The position numbers were made by a program, and so were the translations under genes. 64,000 bases of DNA from Sphingobium sp. 15-1 (GTDB taxonomy: Bacteria; Pseudomonadota; Alphaproteobacteria; Sphingomonadales; Sphingomonadaceae): NCBI RefSeq assembly GCF_013375535.1, contig NZ_JABXJG010000001.1, forward strand, positions 2,460,001-2,524,000, read 5' to 3'. The notes under the pieces were generated by a model. The model saw only the letters and a program-made list of their open reading frames with translations, was not told where the DNA came from and searched no databases. Below, piece by piece: positions 19,644 to 29,105 of the stretch. Numbering within the stretch: the stretch's first letter is position 1; each line of letters begins with the position of its first letter.

Positions 19644-20969
19644 ATGACCGGCGAAACCGAAGCCGACCTCACCGGCGTGGAACCCGCGAACAACCGCCGC
19701 CGCCCCAAGCAACCGATCATGGAGATCGAAGGCCGCAAGCTGAAACCCGCGACGCTGATGATGGGGCATGGCTATGACCCCACCTTGTCCGAAGGGTCGC
19801 TGAAGCCGCCGATCTTCCTGACGTCCACCTTCGCCTTCGAAAGCGCGGCGGCGGGCAAGCGGCATTTCGAAGGCGTGACCGGCATCCGCCCCGGCGGCGC
19901 CGAAGGGCTGGTCTATTCGCGCTTCAACGGCCCCAATCAGGAGATTGCCGAGGACCGGCTGTCCGTCTGGGAAGAAGCGGAAGACGCGCTGCTCTTTTCC
20001 AGCGGCATGTCGGCCATTGCGACCACCCTGCTCGCGCTGGTGCAGCCGGGCGACGTGATCGTGCATTCGGCCCCGCTCTATGCCGCAACCGAATCGCTGA
20101 TCGGGCGCATCCTCGGCAAGTTCGGCGTGCAGTGGCTGGACTTCCCCGCAGGCGCGACCGAGGAGGAGATCGGCGCGGTGATCGAAAAGGCCAAGGGCCT
20201 GGGCCGCGTGGCGCTGATCTATTTGGAAAGCCCGGCCAATCCGACCAATGTGCTGGTCGATCTGGAGGCGGTAGTTGCGCGGCGCGACTTTTCGTTCGCA
20301 GGCGAAGCAAATCTGCCGCCGATTGCGATCGACAATACGTTTCTGGGCCCGCTCTGGCTGCATCCGCTGAGCCATGGCGCCGATCTGGTCATCTACAGCC
20401 TCACCAAATATGCGGGCGGGCATAGCGATCTGGTCGCGGGCGGCGTGCTGGGGTCCAATGCGCTGATCAACACGATCCGGCTGATGCGCAACACGATCGG
20501 CACGATCCTCGACCCGCATTCCGCCTGGATGCTGCTGCGGTCGCTGGAGACGCTGGAGCTGCGCATGAGCCGGGCGGGCGAGAATGCGGCCAAGGTCTGC
20601 GCCTGGCTGAAGGACCAGCCGCAGGTGGAGAAGGTCGTCTATCTCGGCTTTCCGGAGACGGAGCGGCAAGCCGACATCTACCGCCGCCATTGCACGGGCG
20701 CGGGATCGACCTTCTCGCTCTATCTGAAGGGCGGCGAGGCGGAGGCCTTCGCCTTTCTCGATGCGCTGAAGATCGCCAAGCTGGCCGTCAGCCTGGGCGG
20801 GACCGAGACGCTGGCGAGCCATCCGGCGGCGATGACGCATCTGTCCGTGCCCGCCGAACGCAAGAAGGCGCTGGCGATCAGCGACAATATGGTGCGCATC
20901 TCCATCGGTTGCGAGGATGCGGACGATCTGATCGCGGACTTCGCCCAAGCCTTGCGGGCGGTGGGATGA
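19644..20969 (+). CDS. Cystathionine gamma-synthase family PLP enzyme
   Basis: The 441-residue enzyme belongs to the Cys/Met-metabolism PLP family. The PLP lysine lies in VIYSLTKYAGGHSDLVAGG, and the cofactor-binding SSGMSAIATTLLAL segment and the C-terminal SLGGTETLASHPA motif are present. Members catalyse gamma-replacement or gamma-elimination on homoserine esters, cystathionine or methionine; the exact reaction cannot be read from sequence. The start at 19644 has AGGAGA about 7 bases upstream. It overlaps the downstream dehydrogenase gene by 4 bases, so the two probably function together. Confidence 0.88.
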   Translation: MTGETEADLTGVEPANNRRRPKQPIMEIEGRKLKPATLMMGHGYDPTLSEGSLKPPIFLTSTFAFESAAAGKRHFEGVTGIRPGGAEGLVYSRFNGPNQEIAEDRLSVWEEAEDALLFSSGMSAIATTLLALVQPGDVIVHSAPLYAATESLIGRILGKFGVQWLDFPAGATEEEIGAVIEKAKGLGRVALIYLESPANPTNVLVDLEAVVARRDFSFAGEANLPPIAIDNTFLGPLWLHPLSHGADLVIYSLTKYAGGHSDLVAGGVLGSNALINTIRLMRNTIGTILDPHSAWMLLRSLETLELRMSRAGENAAKVCAWLKDQPQVEKVVYLGFPETERQADIYRRHCTGAGSTFSLYLKGGEAEAFAFLDALKIAKLAVSLGGTETLASHPAAMTHLSVPAERKKALAISDNMVRISIGCEDADDLIADFAQALRAVG

Positions 20970-21898
20970 GGGAAGCGCGCCCGCTGATCCTGGTGGCGCA
21001 GCCGCATCTGGCGCCGCTGCTGGACATACTCTCCTCGCACTATGACGTCATGGCCTTGTGGGAGGAGAGCGGGCAGGCGCGGCTGGCGGAGGTCGAGGTG
21101 CTGGTGACGGCGGGCGAGTTCCGGCTCGATCCCGCGATGCTGGATCGGATGGCGGCGCTGCGGCTGATAGCCTGCTTCACCGTGGGCTATGACGGGGTGG
21201 ACCTCGACTGGGCGCGGGCGCGGGGCGTGGCCGTGACCCATGCGGGGGACGCCAATGCAGCCGATGTGGCGGATCATGCCCTGGGGCTGATCCTCGCCCA
21301 TCGGCGGCAGATCGTTCTGGGTGACCGGCAGGTGCGCTCGGGCGAGTGGACGGCGGGGGCGAAGATGCTCACCCGGTCGATGGCGGGCGCCAGGATCGGG
21401 ATCGTCGGCATGGGGAGCATCGGGCTTGCCCTAGCGGAACGGGCCGGTGCGATGCACATGCGGGTCGGCTGGTGGGGGCCGCGGGACAAGCCGGAACTGG
21501 GCTGGCCACGGGCGGAAAGCCTGGCGGCGCTGGCGCGGGACAGTGACGTCATGGTGGTGGCGGCCAAGGCGACCGACGAGAATCGCGGGATGATCGATGC
21601 TTCGGTGATGGACGCGCTGGGGCCGCAAGGGCTGCTGGTGAATGTCGCGCGGGGGCAGTTGGTGGATGAGTATGCGCTGATCGCGGCGTTGCGCGAGGGG
21701 CGGCTTGGCGGGGCGGCGCTGGACGTGTTCGAGAGCGAGCCTACGCCCGCGGCGCGTTGGGCCGATGTGCCGAATGTTGTGCTGACCCCGCATACGGGCG
21801 GCGCGACCTATGAGGCGGTCGGGCGGATGCGGGACATGCTGTTGGCGAACCTCGCCGCCTTTTTTGCGGGGGAGGCGCTGGTGTCGCCGGTGATCTAG
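20966..21898 (+). CDS. D-2-hydroxyacid dehydrogenase
   Basis: The 310-residue NAD(P)-dependent reductase shows the Rossmann motif GIVGMGSIGLALAERAG, the catalytic Arg in NVARGQLVDE, the Glu in LDVFESEP and the His in LTPHTGGAT. The family interconverts 2-oxo acids and D-2-hydroxy acids, as in glyoxylate, hydroxypyruvate or 2-oxobutyrate reduction. The ATGA overlap with the upstream PLP enzyme suggests its substrate may be the 2-oxo acid product of that enzyme. This is inference. Confidence 0.9.
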   Translation: MREARPLILVAQPHLAPLLDILSSHYDVMALWEESGQARLAEVEVLVTAGEFRLDPAMLDRMAALRLIACFTVGYDGVDLDWARARGVAVTHAGDANAADVADHALGLILAHRRQIVLGDRQVRSGEWTAGAKMLTRSMAGARIGIVGMGSIGLALAERAGAMHMRVGWWGPRDKPELGWPRAESLAALARDSDVMVVAAKATDENRGMIDASVMDALGPQGLLVNVARGQLVDEYALIAALREGRLGGAALDVFESEPTPAARWADVPNVVLTPHTGGATYEAVGRMRDMLLANLAAFFAGEALVSPVI

Positions 21899-21914
21899 CG
21901 AAACCCGGGCGCAT

Positions 21915-21982
21915 CGTGCTCCTGCGAAGGCAAGAGCCCAGTTCTGCCGTCTGGACTGGGCTCTTGCCTTCGCAGGAGCACG
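21915..21982. repeat. Palindromic repeat, CGTGCTCCTGCGAAGG family, copy 3
   Basis: Short-loop copy with paired changes (GGCAAGAGCCC and GGGCTCTTGCC) that keep the stem base-paired. It lies between two convergent genes. Compensatory changes suggest the hairpin itself is maintained, or that each copy arose as an inverted unit. Confidence 0.9.
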
Positions 21983-22017
21983 TTATCTCGAGCCGCCTAT
22001 CACGCTCCCTGCTCCCG

Positions 22018-22692
22018 CTACGCCCAATCCACCCGCTTCCACCCCCGCTCCGCCGCCAGCTTCGCCAGCGGCTTATGCGGGTTCGAAGCGAAGGGAACAT
22101 CCGCGAACTCCAGCATCGGCGCGTCCGAAACATGATCCGAATAGGCCCGGATATGCGCCTGCGTCCGGTCGATAGCTTCGGCCGCCATCCACGCCTTGAT
22201 CATCCGCAGCTTGCCGGTGTCGTAGCAATTTTCGCCCGCGATTTTGGCGCGAACATAACGCAGATCCTGCGACAGATGGTCGGTCGCGATCACCGCGTCG
22301 AAGCCCAGCCGCCGGGCGATCGGCTCGACATAAAGGCGGTAGGAGGCGGTGGCGAGCACCAGCCTGTACCCGTCCGCCTTGTCCTTCGCGATCTGCGCCA
22401 ACGCGCCTGAGCGGACATTTTTCGCCACCACCCTGGCCGCATAGCTTTCCACATGCGGCATCAGCCGGGCGCGTTCGACATTATGACCGATCATCAGCGC
22501 CTGATTCAGCTCCTTCAGCCGCTGCCGGGTGATGAGTTTCAGCACATAGGCCAGCATCAGCAGGAGCACGCCGGGAAACAGCGCCAGACGCCACGGCGCC
22601 ATGCGTTTCGCCACGTGCAGCAGAAAGCCGGTATAGGTGCCGCTGAACGTCACCGTGCGGTCCATATCGTAGATTGCGAGCCTGTGCGTCAT
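22018..22692 (-). CDS. HAD-IB family phosphatase, PgpC-like
   Basis: The 224-residue protein has HAD motif I (YDMDRTVTFSG, with Arg in place of the usual Gly), motif II (LVLATASY) and motif IV (YSDHVSDAPML). A strongly hydrophobic segment at about residues 32-55 looks like a membrane anchor. This layout resembles PgpC/YfhB-type phosphatidylglycerophosphate phosphatases. It is divergent from the Mla-type phospholipid transport operon with 78 bases between starts, which fits a phospholipid-related role. The substrate is inferred. Confidence 0.75.
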   Translation of the reverse strand: MTHRLAIYDMDRTVTFSGTYTGFLLHVAKRMAPWRLALFPGVLLLMLAYVLKLITRQRLKELNQALMIGHNVERARLMPHVESYAARVVAKNVRSGALAQIAKDKADGYRLVLATASYRLYVEPIARRLGFDAVIATDHLSQDLRYVRAKIAGENCYDTGKLRMIKAWMAAEAIDRTQAHIRAYSDHVSDAPMLEFADVPFASNPHKPLAKLAAERGWKRVDWA

Positions 22693-22770
22693 GCCGTGTC
22701 CGAAACTTTTTGGGGCGTCCCTTCGTTTGATCGTGCGGATGGGCCGTTTCGGCTTGCCGTGCAACCGATA

Positions 22771-23901
22771 ATGGACCACATCTCCGCCTTGATGAACAAA
22801 GCCGCTGATCTTGCTCAGGAAGTCCGCGACGGCGAGACGGTCATTCGGCTTTCGGGCAATCTTTCCATAGCTTGCCTCAACCAGCTGTCCGACCGGCTGG
22901 ATGCCATAGAAGGCCCGGTCGATACGATCGACCTGTCGGACGTGGATCATATGGACACGATCGGCGCCTGGGTGCTGCATCGCACGATCAAGCGTTGGGA
23001 CTGCAGGATCACAGGCGACAAGTGCGACGCGGAGCGGTTGATCGCGGCGGTCGGCCGGGTCGATGAGCCGGTCAACATCCGCCCGGACTATGTGCCGCCC
23101 TGGCAGCGCGTGGTCGGCCAGATCGGGGAGGCCGTGCTCAATGCAGGCAGCACCTTGCTCGGCCTGCTTGGTTTTTTCGGCGGCACGCTGGTCGCGACGT
23201 GGAATGTCATCCGCCACCCCAGCCGCTTCCGCATCAATGCCGTGGTGCAGCGTTTCGAGGTGGTGGGCGTGTCGGCGCTCGGCATCATCGGCCTGATGAG
23301 CTTCCTGATCGGCATCGTCATCGCCCAGCAGGGTTCGGTGCAACTCCGCCAGTTCGGCATGGAGATGCTGACCATCAACCTCGTCGGCCGGCTGACGTTT
23401 CGGGAACTGGGCGTGCTAATGACCGCGATCATGGTCGCGGGCCGGTCCGGTTCCGCCTTTGCCGCGCAATTGGGCACGATGAAGCTGACCGAAGAGGTCG
23501 ACGCCATGCGCACCATCGGCGTGTCGCCCATGGAGGCGCTGGTGCTGCCGCGCACACTGGCTGTCGTGGTGATGATGCCGCTGCTGGGCTTCTATTCCTC
23601 CGTCGTTGCGATCATCGGCGGCGGATTTCTCTGCGCCGTGTCGCTCGACATCCCGCCGATCACCTTCGTCCAGCGGCTGCGGGAGGTGGTGCCGATCCAT
23701 GACCTGTGGGTGGGCCTGATCAAGGCGCCCGTATTCGGTGTCATCATCGCATTGGCGGGCTGCTTCCAGGGCATGCAGGTCAAGGGCAATGCCGAGGAAG
23801 TCGGCCTGCGCACGACGGCGGCGGTCGTGCAGGCGATCTTCCTCGTCATCGTGCTCGACGCCATGTTCGCGGTCCTGTTCACTTGGGTGGGCTGGAACTG
23901 A
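22771..23901 (+). CDS. mlaE: MlaE-family phospholipid ABC transporter permease with N-terminal STAS domain
   Basis: This is the inner-membrane permease of a phospholipid transport system between the membranes. The 376-residue protein starts with a STAS domain (about residues 15-100, like the separate MlaB of E. coli). The MlaE core follows with membrane helices and the EVDAMRTIGVSPMEALVLPR and VGLRTTAAVVQA motifs. The start is uncertain: ATG at 22771 or 22792, without a clear ribosome site. The stop overlaps the next gene by one base (TGATG). Confidence 0.92.
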   Translation: MDHISALMNKAADLAQEVRDGETVIRLSGNLSIACLNQLSDRLDAIEGPVDTIDLSDVDHMDTIGAWVLHRTIKRWDCRITGDKCDAERLIAAVGRVDEPVNIRPDYVPPWQRVVGQIGEAVLNAGSTLLGLLGFFGGTLVATWNVIRHPSRFRINAVVQRFEVVGVSALGIIGLMSFLIGIVIAQQGSVQLRQFGMEMLTINLVGRLTFRELGVLMTAIMVAGRSGSAFAAQLGTMKLTEEVDAMRTIGVSPMEALVLPRTLAVVVMMPLLGFYSSVVAIIGGGFLCAVSLDIPPITFVQRLREVVPIHDLWVGLIKAPVFGVIIALAGCFQGMQVKGNAEEVGLRTTAAVVQAIFLVIVLDAMFAVLFTWVGWN

Positions 23902-24749
23902 TGGAGCCCGAAGAAGAAATGACCGCGGAGGAAGCGCGGGTCGAAAAGGCCGTGGAGCGGGATGGCATCGCCATATCGGTCCGCAACCTGCGGAACAGCT
24001 TCGGTGAGCAGGTGGTGCATGAGGGGCTGAATCTCGATGTGCGCAAGGGCGAGATTTTGGGCGTGGTCGGCGGATCGGGCACCGGCAAGTCAGTGCTGAT
24101 GCGCTCGATCATCGGCCTCCAGACTCCCGATGAGGGCGAGGTTCACGTCTTTGGGGAATCCATGATCGGCCGGCTGGACGACGAGGCGCTGGCGATCCGC
24201 AAGCGCTGGGGCGTGCTGTTCCAGGGCGGCGCGCTGTTCTCCACCCTCACCGTGGCCGAGAATGTCGAAGTGCCGATCCGCGAATATTATCCGAACATCG
24301 GGCCGAAGCTGCGCGACGAGATCGCCGCCTACAAGATCCGCATGACCGGCCTGCCAGCCGAAGCCGGCCCCAAATATCCCGCCGAACTGTCAGGCGGCAT
24401 GAAGAAGCGGGCGGGCTTGGCGCGGGCGCTGGCGCTCGATCCCGACCTGCTGTTCCTTGACGAACCCACGGCCGGGCTGGACCCGATCGGCGCGGCCGCC
24501 TTCGACGATCAGACGCGCAAATTGCAGCAAACGCTGGGGCTGACCGTCTTCCTCATCACCCATGATCTCGACACGCTCTATTCGATTTGCGACCGGGTGG
24601 CGGTGCTGGCGGACAGGAAAGTGACGGCGGTCGGCACCATCGATGAGCTGCTGGCGACCGACCATCCCTGGATTCAGGAATATTTCAACGGCCCGCGCGG
24701 GCGTGCGGCGACCGCAGCCGTGGCCCGCGAGAAGGACAAGAGGCGATAG
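23901..24749 (+). CDS. mlaF: MlaF-type ABC transporter ATP-binding protein
   Basis: The 282-residue ATPase has Walker A (GGSGTGKS, residues 57-64), the signature LSGGMKKRAGLARALALD and Walker B (LLFLDEPTAGLDP). The Met-Lys-Lys variant after LSGG is usual for MlaF. It would energise the MlaE permease and sits between mlaE and mlaD in the operon. A second ATG at 23919 is possible; the first is translationally coupled. Confidence 0.95.
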   Translation: MEPEEEMTAEEARVEKAVERDGIAISVRNLRNSFGEQVVHEGLNLDVRKGEILGVVGGSGTGKSVLMRSIIGLQTPDEGEVHVFGESMIGRLDDEALAIRKRWGVLFQGGALFSTLTVAENVEVPIREYYPNIGPKLRDEIAAYKIRMTGLPAEAGPKYPAELSGGMKKRAGLARALALDPDLLFLDEPTAGLDPIGAAAFDDQTRKLQQTLGLTVFLITHDLDTLYSICDRVAVLADRKVTAVGTIDELLATDHPWIQEYFNGPRGRAATAAVAREKDKRR

Positions 24750-24752
24750 ACT

Positions 24753-25715
24753 ATGGAAACCCGCTCCAACCATGTGCTGGTGGGCACGGTCACGCTGCTG
24801 TTGCTGGCCGCGATCATGATCGCGGCGTTCTGGTTCTCGCGCCTCTCCCAAGGCGACAATATGGAATATGACATCTTCTTCAAACAGTCGGTCAACGGCC
24901 TCGCCAAAGGGTCGAGCGTCAACTATTCTGGCGTCCCCTCCGGCCAGGTCGAGAAGATCGAACTGTGGAAGCGCGATCCCGGCTTCGTGAAGGTACGCAT
25001 TTCGGTGAAGGAAGGCACGCCGGTCCTGCAGGGGACCACCGCGACCATTGCCGGGGTGGGCTTTACCGGCGTGTCGGAAATCGTGCTGGACGGCGCGGTC
25101 AAGGGCGCGCCGCCGATTGCCTGCCCGGCGGAAAACCCGCTCGCCGCCTGCCCGGACGGCGTGCCGGTGATCCCGACCAAGCCGGGCGCGCTGGGCGAGC
25201 TGCTCAACAATGCGCCGCAATTGCTGGAACGGCTGTCCACCTTGACCGAACGGCTGACCGAGCTGCTCAACGACAAGAATCAGCAGTCGATCGCGAGCAT
25301 CCTCGCCAATGTCGAGCGCATTTCCGGCTCATTGGCCGACCGCAGCCCGGAAATCGCCGCCACGCTGGCCGAGGCGCGCATCGCCGTGCAGCGCACCGGC
25401 ATCGCCGCCGAGCAGATCGGCAAGCTAGCCGCGTCCACCGACGCCATGGTGAATGATGAGGGCCGTCCGCTGCTGGCCGACCTGCGCAAGAGCATCCAGT
25501 CGGCCACGCGCAGCATCGACACGCTCGACAAGACCATCGCGGAAGCGCAGCCAGGCGTGCACGCCTTCAGCAACCAGACCATGCCGGAGGTGAACCAGTT
25601 GGTCCGCGATCTGCGCGAAATGTCGCGCTCCTTCCGCGGCGTGGCGGAAAAACTCGATCAGCAGGGCGCGGGGTCGATCGTCGGATCGCCCAAATTGCCC
25701 GATTACAAGCGATAA
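24753..25715 (+). CDS. mlaD: MlaD-type MCE domain protein
   Basis: The 320-residue protein is anchored by one N-terminal helix (residues 8-28). It has a single MCE domain (about residues 38-115, with KGSSVNYSGVPSGQVEKI), an insertion containing two Cys residues, and a long helical coiled-coil-like C-terminal region. MCE proteins form the periplasmic lipid-carrying ring or tunnel of Mla systems. The C-terminal helical extension makes it longer than E. coli MlaD, as is common in alphaproteobacteria. Confidence 0.92.
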   Translation: METRSNHVLVGTVTLLLLAAIMIAAFWFSRLSQGDNMEYDIFFKQSVNGLAKGSSVNYSGVPSGQVEKIELWKRDPGFVKVRISVKEGTPVLQGTTATIAGVGFTGVSEIVLDGAVKGAPPIACPAENPLAACPDGVPVIPTKPGALGELLNNAPQLLERLSTLTERLTELLNDKNQQSIASILANVERISGSLADRSPEIAATLAEARIAVQRTGIAAEQIGKLAASTDAMVNDEGRPLLADLRKSIQSATRSIDTLDKTIAEAQPGVHAFSNQTMPEVNQLVRDLREMSRSFRGVAEKLDQQGAGSIVGSPKLPDYKR

Positions 25716-25725
25716 GAGGACAGCG

Positions 25726-26331
25726 ATGATGTTCCACAAGAAACTTGGCTCCGCGCTTGCCCTCCTCTTCCTGCTGGCGGGTTGCGTGTCCTTCGGCGGC
25801 AAGCCGCCCGAGCGGCTGCTGTCGCTTAACGCCGCGCAGAAGGTCGCGCCGGGCACGCTGCGCAGCGCATCGGCGGGCGCATCCATCACGGTGGCCGATC
25901 CCGAAGCGCCCAAGATGCTGGACACGGTGCGGGTGCCGGTGATCACCTCGCCCACGTCGGTCGCCTATGTGACGAAGGTGCAATGGGCCGACACGCCGCG
26001 CCACCTGTTCCAGAAGCTGCTGGGCGAAACCATCGCCGCCACCAGCAACCGCATCGTGCTCGACCCCGGCCAATATTCCGCCGACGCCGGGCAGCGGCTG
26101 ATGGGCGAGTTGGTCGATTTCGGCGTGGATGAGGCAAGCAACAGCGCGGTCGTGACCTATGACGCGATGCTCGCCGGACCGGGCGGAACGGCGATCGCCA
26201 AGCAACGCTTCACCGCCAGCGCGCCGATCGGAGGCAAGATCGACGCCAACAGCGTGGGCGCCCCGCTGAATGCCGCGGCGAACAAGGTGGCGGCGGATGT
26301 GGCCGCCTGGCTGGCGACTTCGGGGCGTTAG
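25726..26331 (+). CDS. ABC transport auxiliary lipoprotein (PqiC/YmbA-like)
   Basis: The 201-residue lipoprotein has a lipobox (LFLLAGC, Cys-19) and the family core including VPVITSPTSVAYVTKVQWADTPRHL-type sequence, with RIVLDPGQY and LMGELVDFGVDE. PqiC-like lipoproteins accompany MCE transporters and probably act at the outer membrane. It ends the Mla operon, 10 bases after mlaD. A repeat follows. Confidence 0.87.
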   Translation: MMFHKKLGSALALLFLLAGCVSFGGKPPERLLSLNAAQKVAPGTLRSASAGASITVADPEAPKMLDTVRVPVITSPTSVAYVTKVQWADTPRHLFQKLLGETIAATSNRIVLDPGQYSADAGQRLMGELVDFGVDEASNSAVVTYDAMLAGPGGTAIAKQRFTASAPIGGKIDANSVGAPLNAAANKVAADVAAWLATSGR

Positions 26332-26344
26332 AAATCCATCACTC

Positions 26345-26412
26345 CGCGCTCCTGCGAAGGGAGGAGCCCAGTTCAGAGGGTCGGACTAGGCTCCTGCCTT
26401 CGCAGGAGCACG
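26345..26412. repeat. Palindromic repeat, CGTGCTCCTGCGAAGG family, copy 4
   Basis: Short-loop copy with slightly eroded arms (GCGCTCCTGCGAAGGGAGG). It fills the 88-base space between the convergent Mla operon and pepN, where it may help end transcription of both. Confidence 0.88.
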
Positions 26413-26419
26413 ATGGAAG

Positions 26420-29017
26420 TCATTCCAGACTCTTACTCACCTGCTCCGTCACATCCTTCGACAGACCCGGCTCGGCCAAAATCCGCTGCAACTCCGCCCG
26501 CATCAGCGCCGCGCGCCCTTCATCGAACCGCTTCCAGCGCCCCAGCGGCGGCACCAGCCGGGCGGCGGTCTGGGGGTTGAGCTTGTCGAGCGCGATGATG
26601 CAGTCCGCCACCAGGCGATACCCCTTGCCCGTCCCATGGTGGAACGCCCATTGATTGCCCGCGAAGGCGCCATAGAGCGCCCGCACGCGATTGGGATTGG
26701 CGAGTGTGAAATCCTTGTGCCTGCCCAGTTCCTCGACCAGATCGACCGTGTCGGGATGGAAGGCGAAGGCCTGGGTCTGGAACCATTTGTCCAGCGTCAG
26801 CGCATCGTCCCGATAGCGGTTGTAGAAAATGTCCAGCGCCGCTTCCCGCTCCGCGCTGGTGCCGTTCGCCAGGGTGGCGAGCGCCGCCTGCCGCTCGGTC
26901 ATATTGTCGGCCTCGCTGAACTGGCCGAAGGCGACGGTCGCACCATCGCTCGCGCCCGATGCCGCGAGATAGAGCAAGGCGGTGTTGCGCAGTTTGCGCG
27001 CGCCCTTGGCGGCTGGCGACAACGCAAAGGCGTTGGCCTTGGTCTTGCCGTGAATGTCGCGCCACAGCGGCTCCAGCTCGGCGCCGATCCGCCGTTGCAG
27101 CGCATCGCGGGCGGCGTGGATCGCGTCGGGATCGACCACCGCCATCTGATCGCCCAGATAGGCTTCGCTCGGCAGGCGGATCGCTTCCGCGACAAAGGCG
27201 GGGTCAAGCAGCGGATCGGTGGCGGTGTGTCTGATCGCGGCGATCACCGCATCCTCATCCACTTCCTGCCCGCCGATGCGGCCGACCAGCACATTGACCA
27301 TGAGTTGCTGCATCGCCTCATAGCGGGCGAAAGGATCGTCGTCATGGGCGGACAGGAAGGCGAGATCGGCCTGGCTGCGGTTGGTTTCGACAATCACCGG
27401 AGCGGAAAAGCCCCGGTTGATCGAGAGGATCGGCGCCATCGCCCAGCCTTCGAAGGTAAAGCTCTGGCTCGCCTCCGTCAGCATCAGCAATTCGTCGCCC
27501 CGATTCTCGCCGGTTTGCGGATCGAACAGGGCGGTGCGCAGCGGGATCGCCATGGGCTGCTTCTCAGGCTGGCCGGGCGTCGGCGGAATCGTCTGTTCCA
27601 GCAGCAGGGTCGCGCTCCGGGTGACGGGATCATGGCTCAGCAAGGCCCGGACATGGGGCGTGCCGGCCTGCTCATACCAGCGGCGGAACTGACCAAGGTC
27701 GATCTCACCCCCCTCCTCCATGGCGCGGACGAAATCCTCGCAGGTGGCCGCTTCGCCGTCATGCCGGTCGAAATAGAGGTCGGTCCCGGCGCGAAAGCGC
27801 TCCGGCCCCAGCATCAGCGCCATCATGCGGATCAGCTCCGCGCCTTTGTTATAGATGGTCGCGGTGTAGAAGTTGCTGATTTCCATATAGGATTCCGGTC
27901 GAACCGGGTGCGCCAAAGGCCCGCTATCCTCCTGGAACTGGGCCGCCCGCAGGATGCGGACATCCTCGATCCGCTTCACCGCATGCGACCCCATGTCGGC
28001 GGAGAAATTCTGGTCGCGGAAGACGGTGAAGCCTTCCTTCAGGCTGAGCTGGAACCAGTCCCGGCAAGTGACACGATTGCCCGACCAGTTGTGGAAATAT
28101 TCATGCGCGACCACGCCTTCCACGCCGTCATAGTCGATGTCGGTCGCGGTCTCCGGATCGGCCAATATATAGCGTGAATTGAAGATGTTGAGGCCTTTAT
28201 TCTCCATCGCGCCGAAGTTGAAATCGGCCACGGCGACGATGTTGAACACGTCCAGATCATATTCGCGGCCATAGACACGCTCGTCCCAGGCCATGCTGTT
28301 CTTGAGCGCCTGCATGGCATGGGCGGTGCGCGGAAGATCGGCTTCCTTGACCCAGATGCCCAATTGCACCTCGCGCCCGCTGGCGGTCACGAAGCGGTCG
28401 GCATTGCAGGCTAGATCGCCGGCGACCAGCGCGAACAAATAACAGGGCTTGGGGAACGGGTCGTTCCAGCGCGCCCAATGGCGCCCATCCGGCAAGTCGC
28501 CCTGCTCGACCGGATCGCCATTGGCGAGCAGCACGGGATAAAGCGCCTTGTCCGCCGCCATCCGCACCGAATAGCGGGACAGCACGTCGGGCCGATCGGG
28601 GAAGAAGGTGATGCGGCGGAACCCTTCGGCTTCGCATTGGGTGCAGAGCAAACCGCCGCTGGCATAGAGGCCCATAAGCTTGCTGTTCGCCTGCGGGGCA
28701 ATTTCCACCCAGGTCTCCACCCGATGCGCCGCGCCGGGCAGCGACAGGACTAGCGCGCCGCCCTCTAGCGACCATTGGTCAGCGGTCAGCGGCTCGCCAT
28801 CGACCTTGATCTCCAGCGGCAGAAGCCCATCGCCGTCCAGTTTCAGCGCCCGATCATGATCGCCATTGCGGGTGACCGATAATGTCGCATGCACCCGCGT
28901 CGCCCCGGCATCCAGATCGAAATCCAGCGCAATGTCGGGCACCAGCCAATCCGGCGGACGATATTCTGAGCGGCGGACGATATGTGGGACGAGGGGGGAG
29001 GATGAAATATCTGCCAT
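26420..29017 (-). CDS. pepN: Aminopeptidase N
   Basis: This M1 zinc aminopeptidase trims N-terminal residues from peptides in the cytoplasm. The 865-residue protein has GAMENKGLNIFN (substrate-binding GAMEN) and the zinc motif HEYFHNWSGNRVTCRDWF. The C-terminal ERAP-like helical domain has the length and pattern of proteobacterial PepN (LEPLWRDI, NPNRVRALYGAFAGNQWAFH). The ATG at 29017 is preferred over a GTG two codons earlier. Confidence 0.96.
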   Translation of the reverse strand: MADISSSPLVPHIVRRSEYRPPDWLVPDIALDFDLDAGATRVHATLSVTRNGDHDRALKLDGDGLLPLEIKVDGEPLTADQWSLEGGALVLSLPGAAHRVETWVEIAPQANSKLMGLYASGGLLCTQCEAEGFRRITFFPDRPDVLSRYSVRMAADKALYPVLLANGDPVEQGDLPDGRHWARWNDPFPKPCYLFALVAGDLACNADRFVTASGREVQLGIWVKEADLPRTAHAMQALKNSMAWDERVYGREYDLDVFNIVAVADFNFGAMENKGLNIFNSRYILADPETATDIDYDGVEGVVAHEYFHNWSGNRVTCRDWFQLSLKEGFTVFRDQNFSADMGSHAVKRIEDVRILRAAQFQEDSGPLAHPVRPESYMEISNFYTATIYNKGAELIRMMALMLGPERFRAGTDLYFDRHDGEAATCEDFVRAMEEGGEIDLGQFRRWYEQAGTPHVRALLSHDPVTRSATLLLEQTIPPTPGQPEKQPMAIPLRTALFDPQTGENRGDELLMLTEASQSFTFEGWAMAPILSINRGFSAPVIVETNRSQADLAFLSAHDDDPFARYEAMQQLMVNVLVGRIGGQEVDEDAVIAAIRHTATDPLLDPAFVAEAIRLPSEAYLGDQMAVVDPDAIHAARDALQRRIGAELEPLWRDIHGKTKANAFALSPAAKGARKLRNTALLYLAASGASDGATVAFGQFSEADNMTERQAALATLANGTSAEREAALDIFYNRYRDDALTLDKWFQTQAFAFHPDTVDLVEELGRHKDFTLANPNRVRALYGAFAGNQWAFHHGTGKGYRLVADCIIALDKLNPQTAARLVPPLGRWKRFDEGRAALMRAELQRILAEPGLSKDVTEQVSKSLE

Positions 29018-29105
29018 CCGCACAGGCTAAGGAGTCGGCGCGGAAAAGGCCAGTGGCCGCCTCGCGGAAATGCGAGCGGCCATGGATGTTTCTGGGGTGG
29101 AAGCG

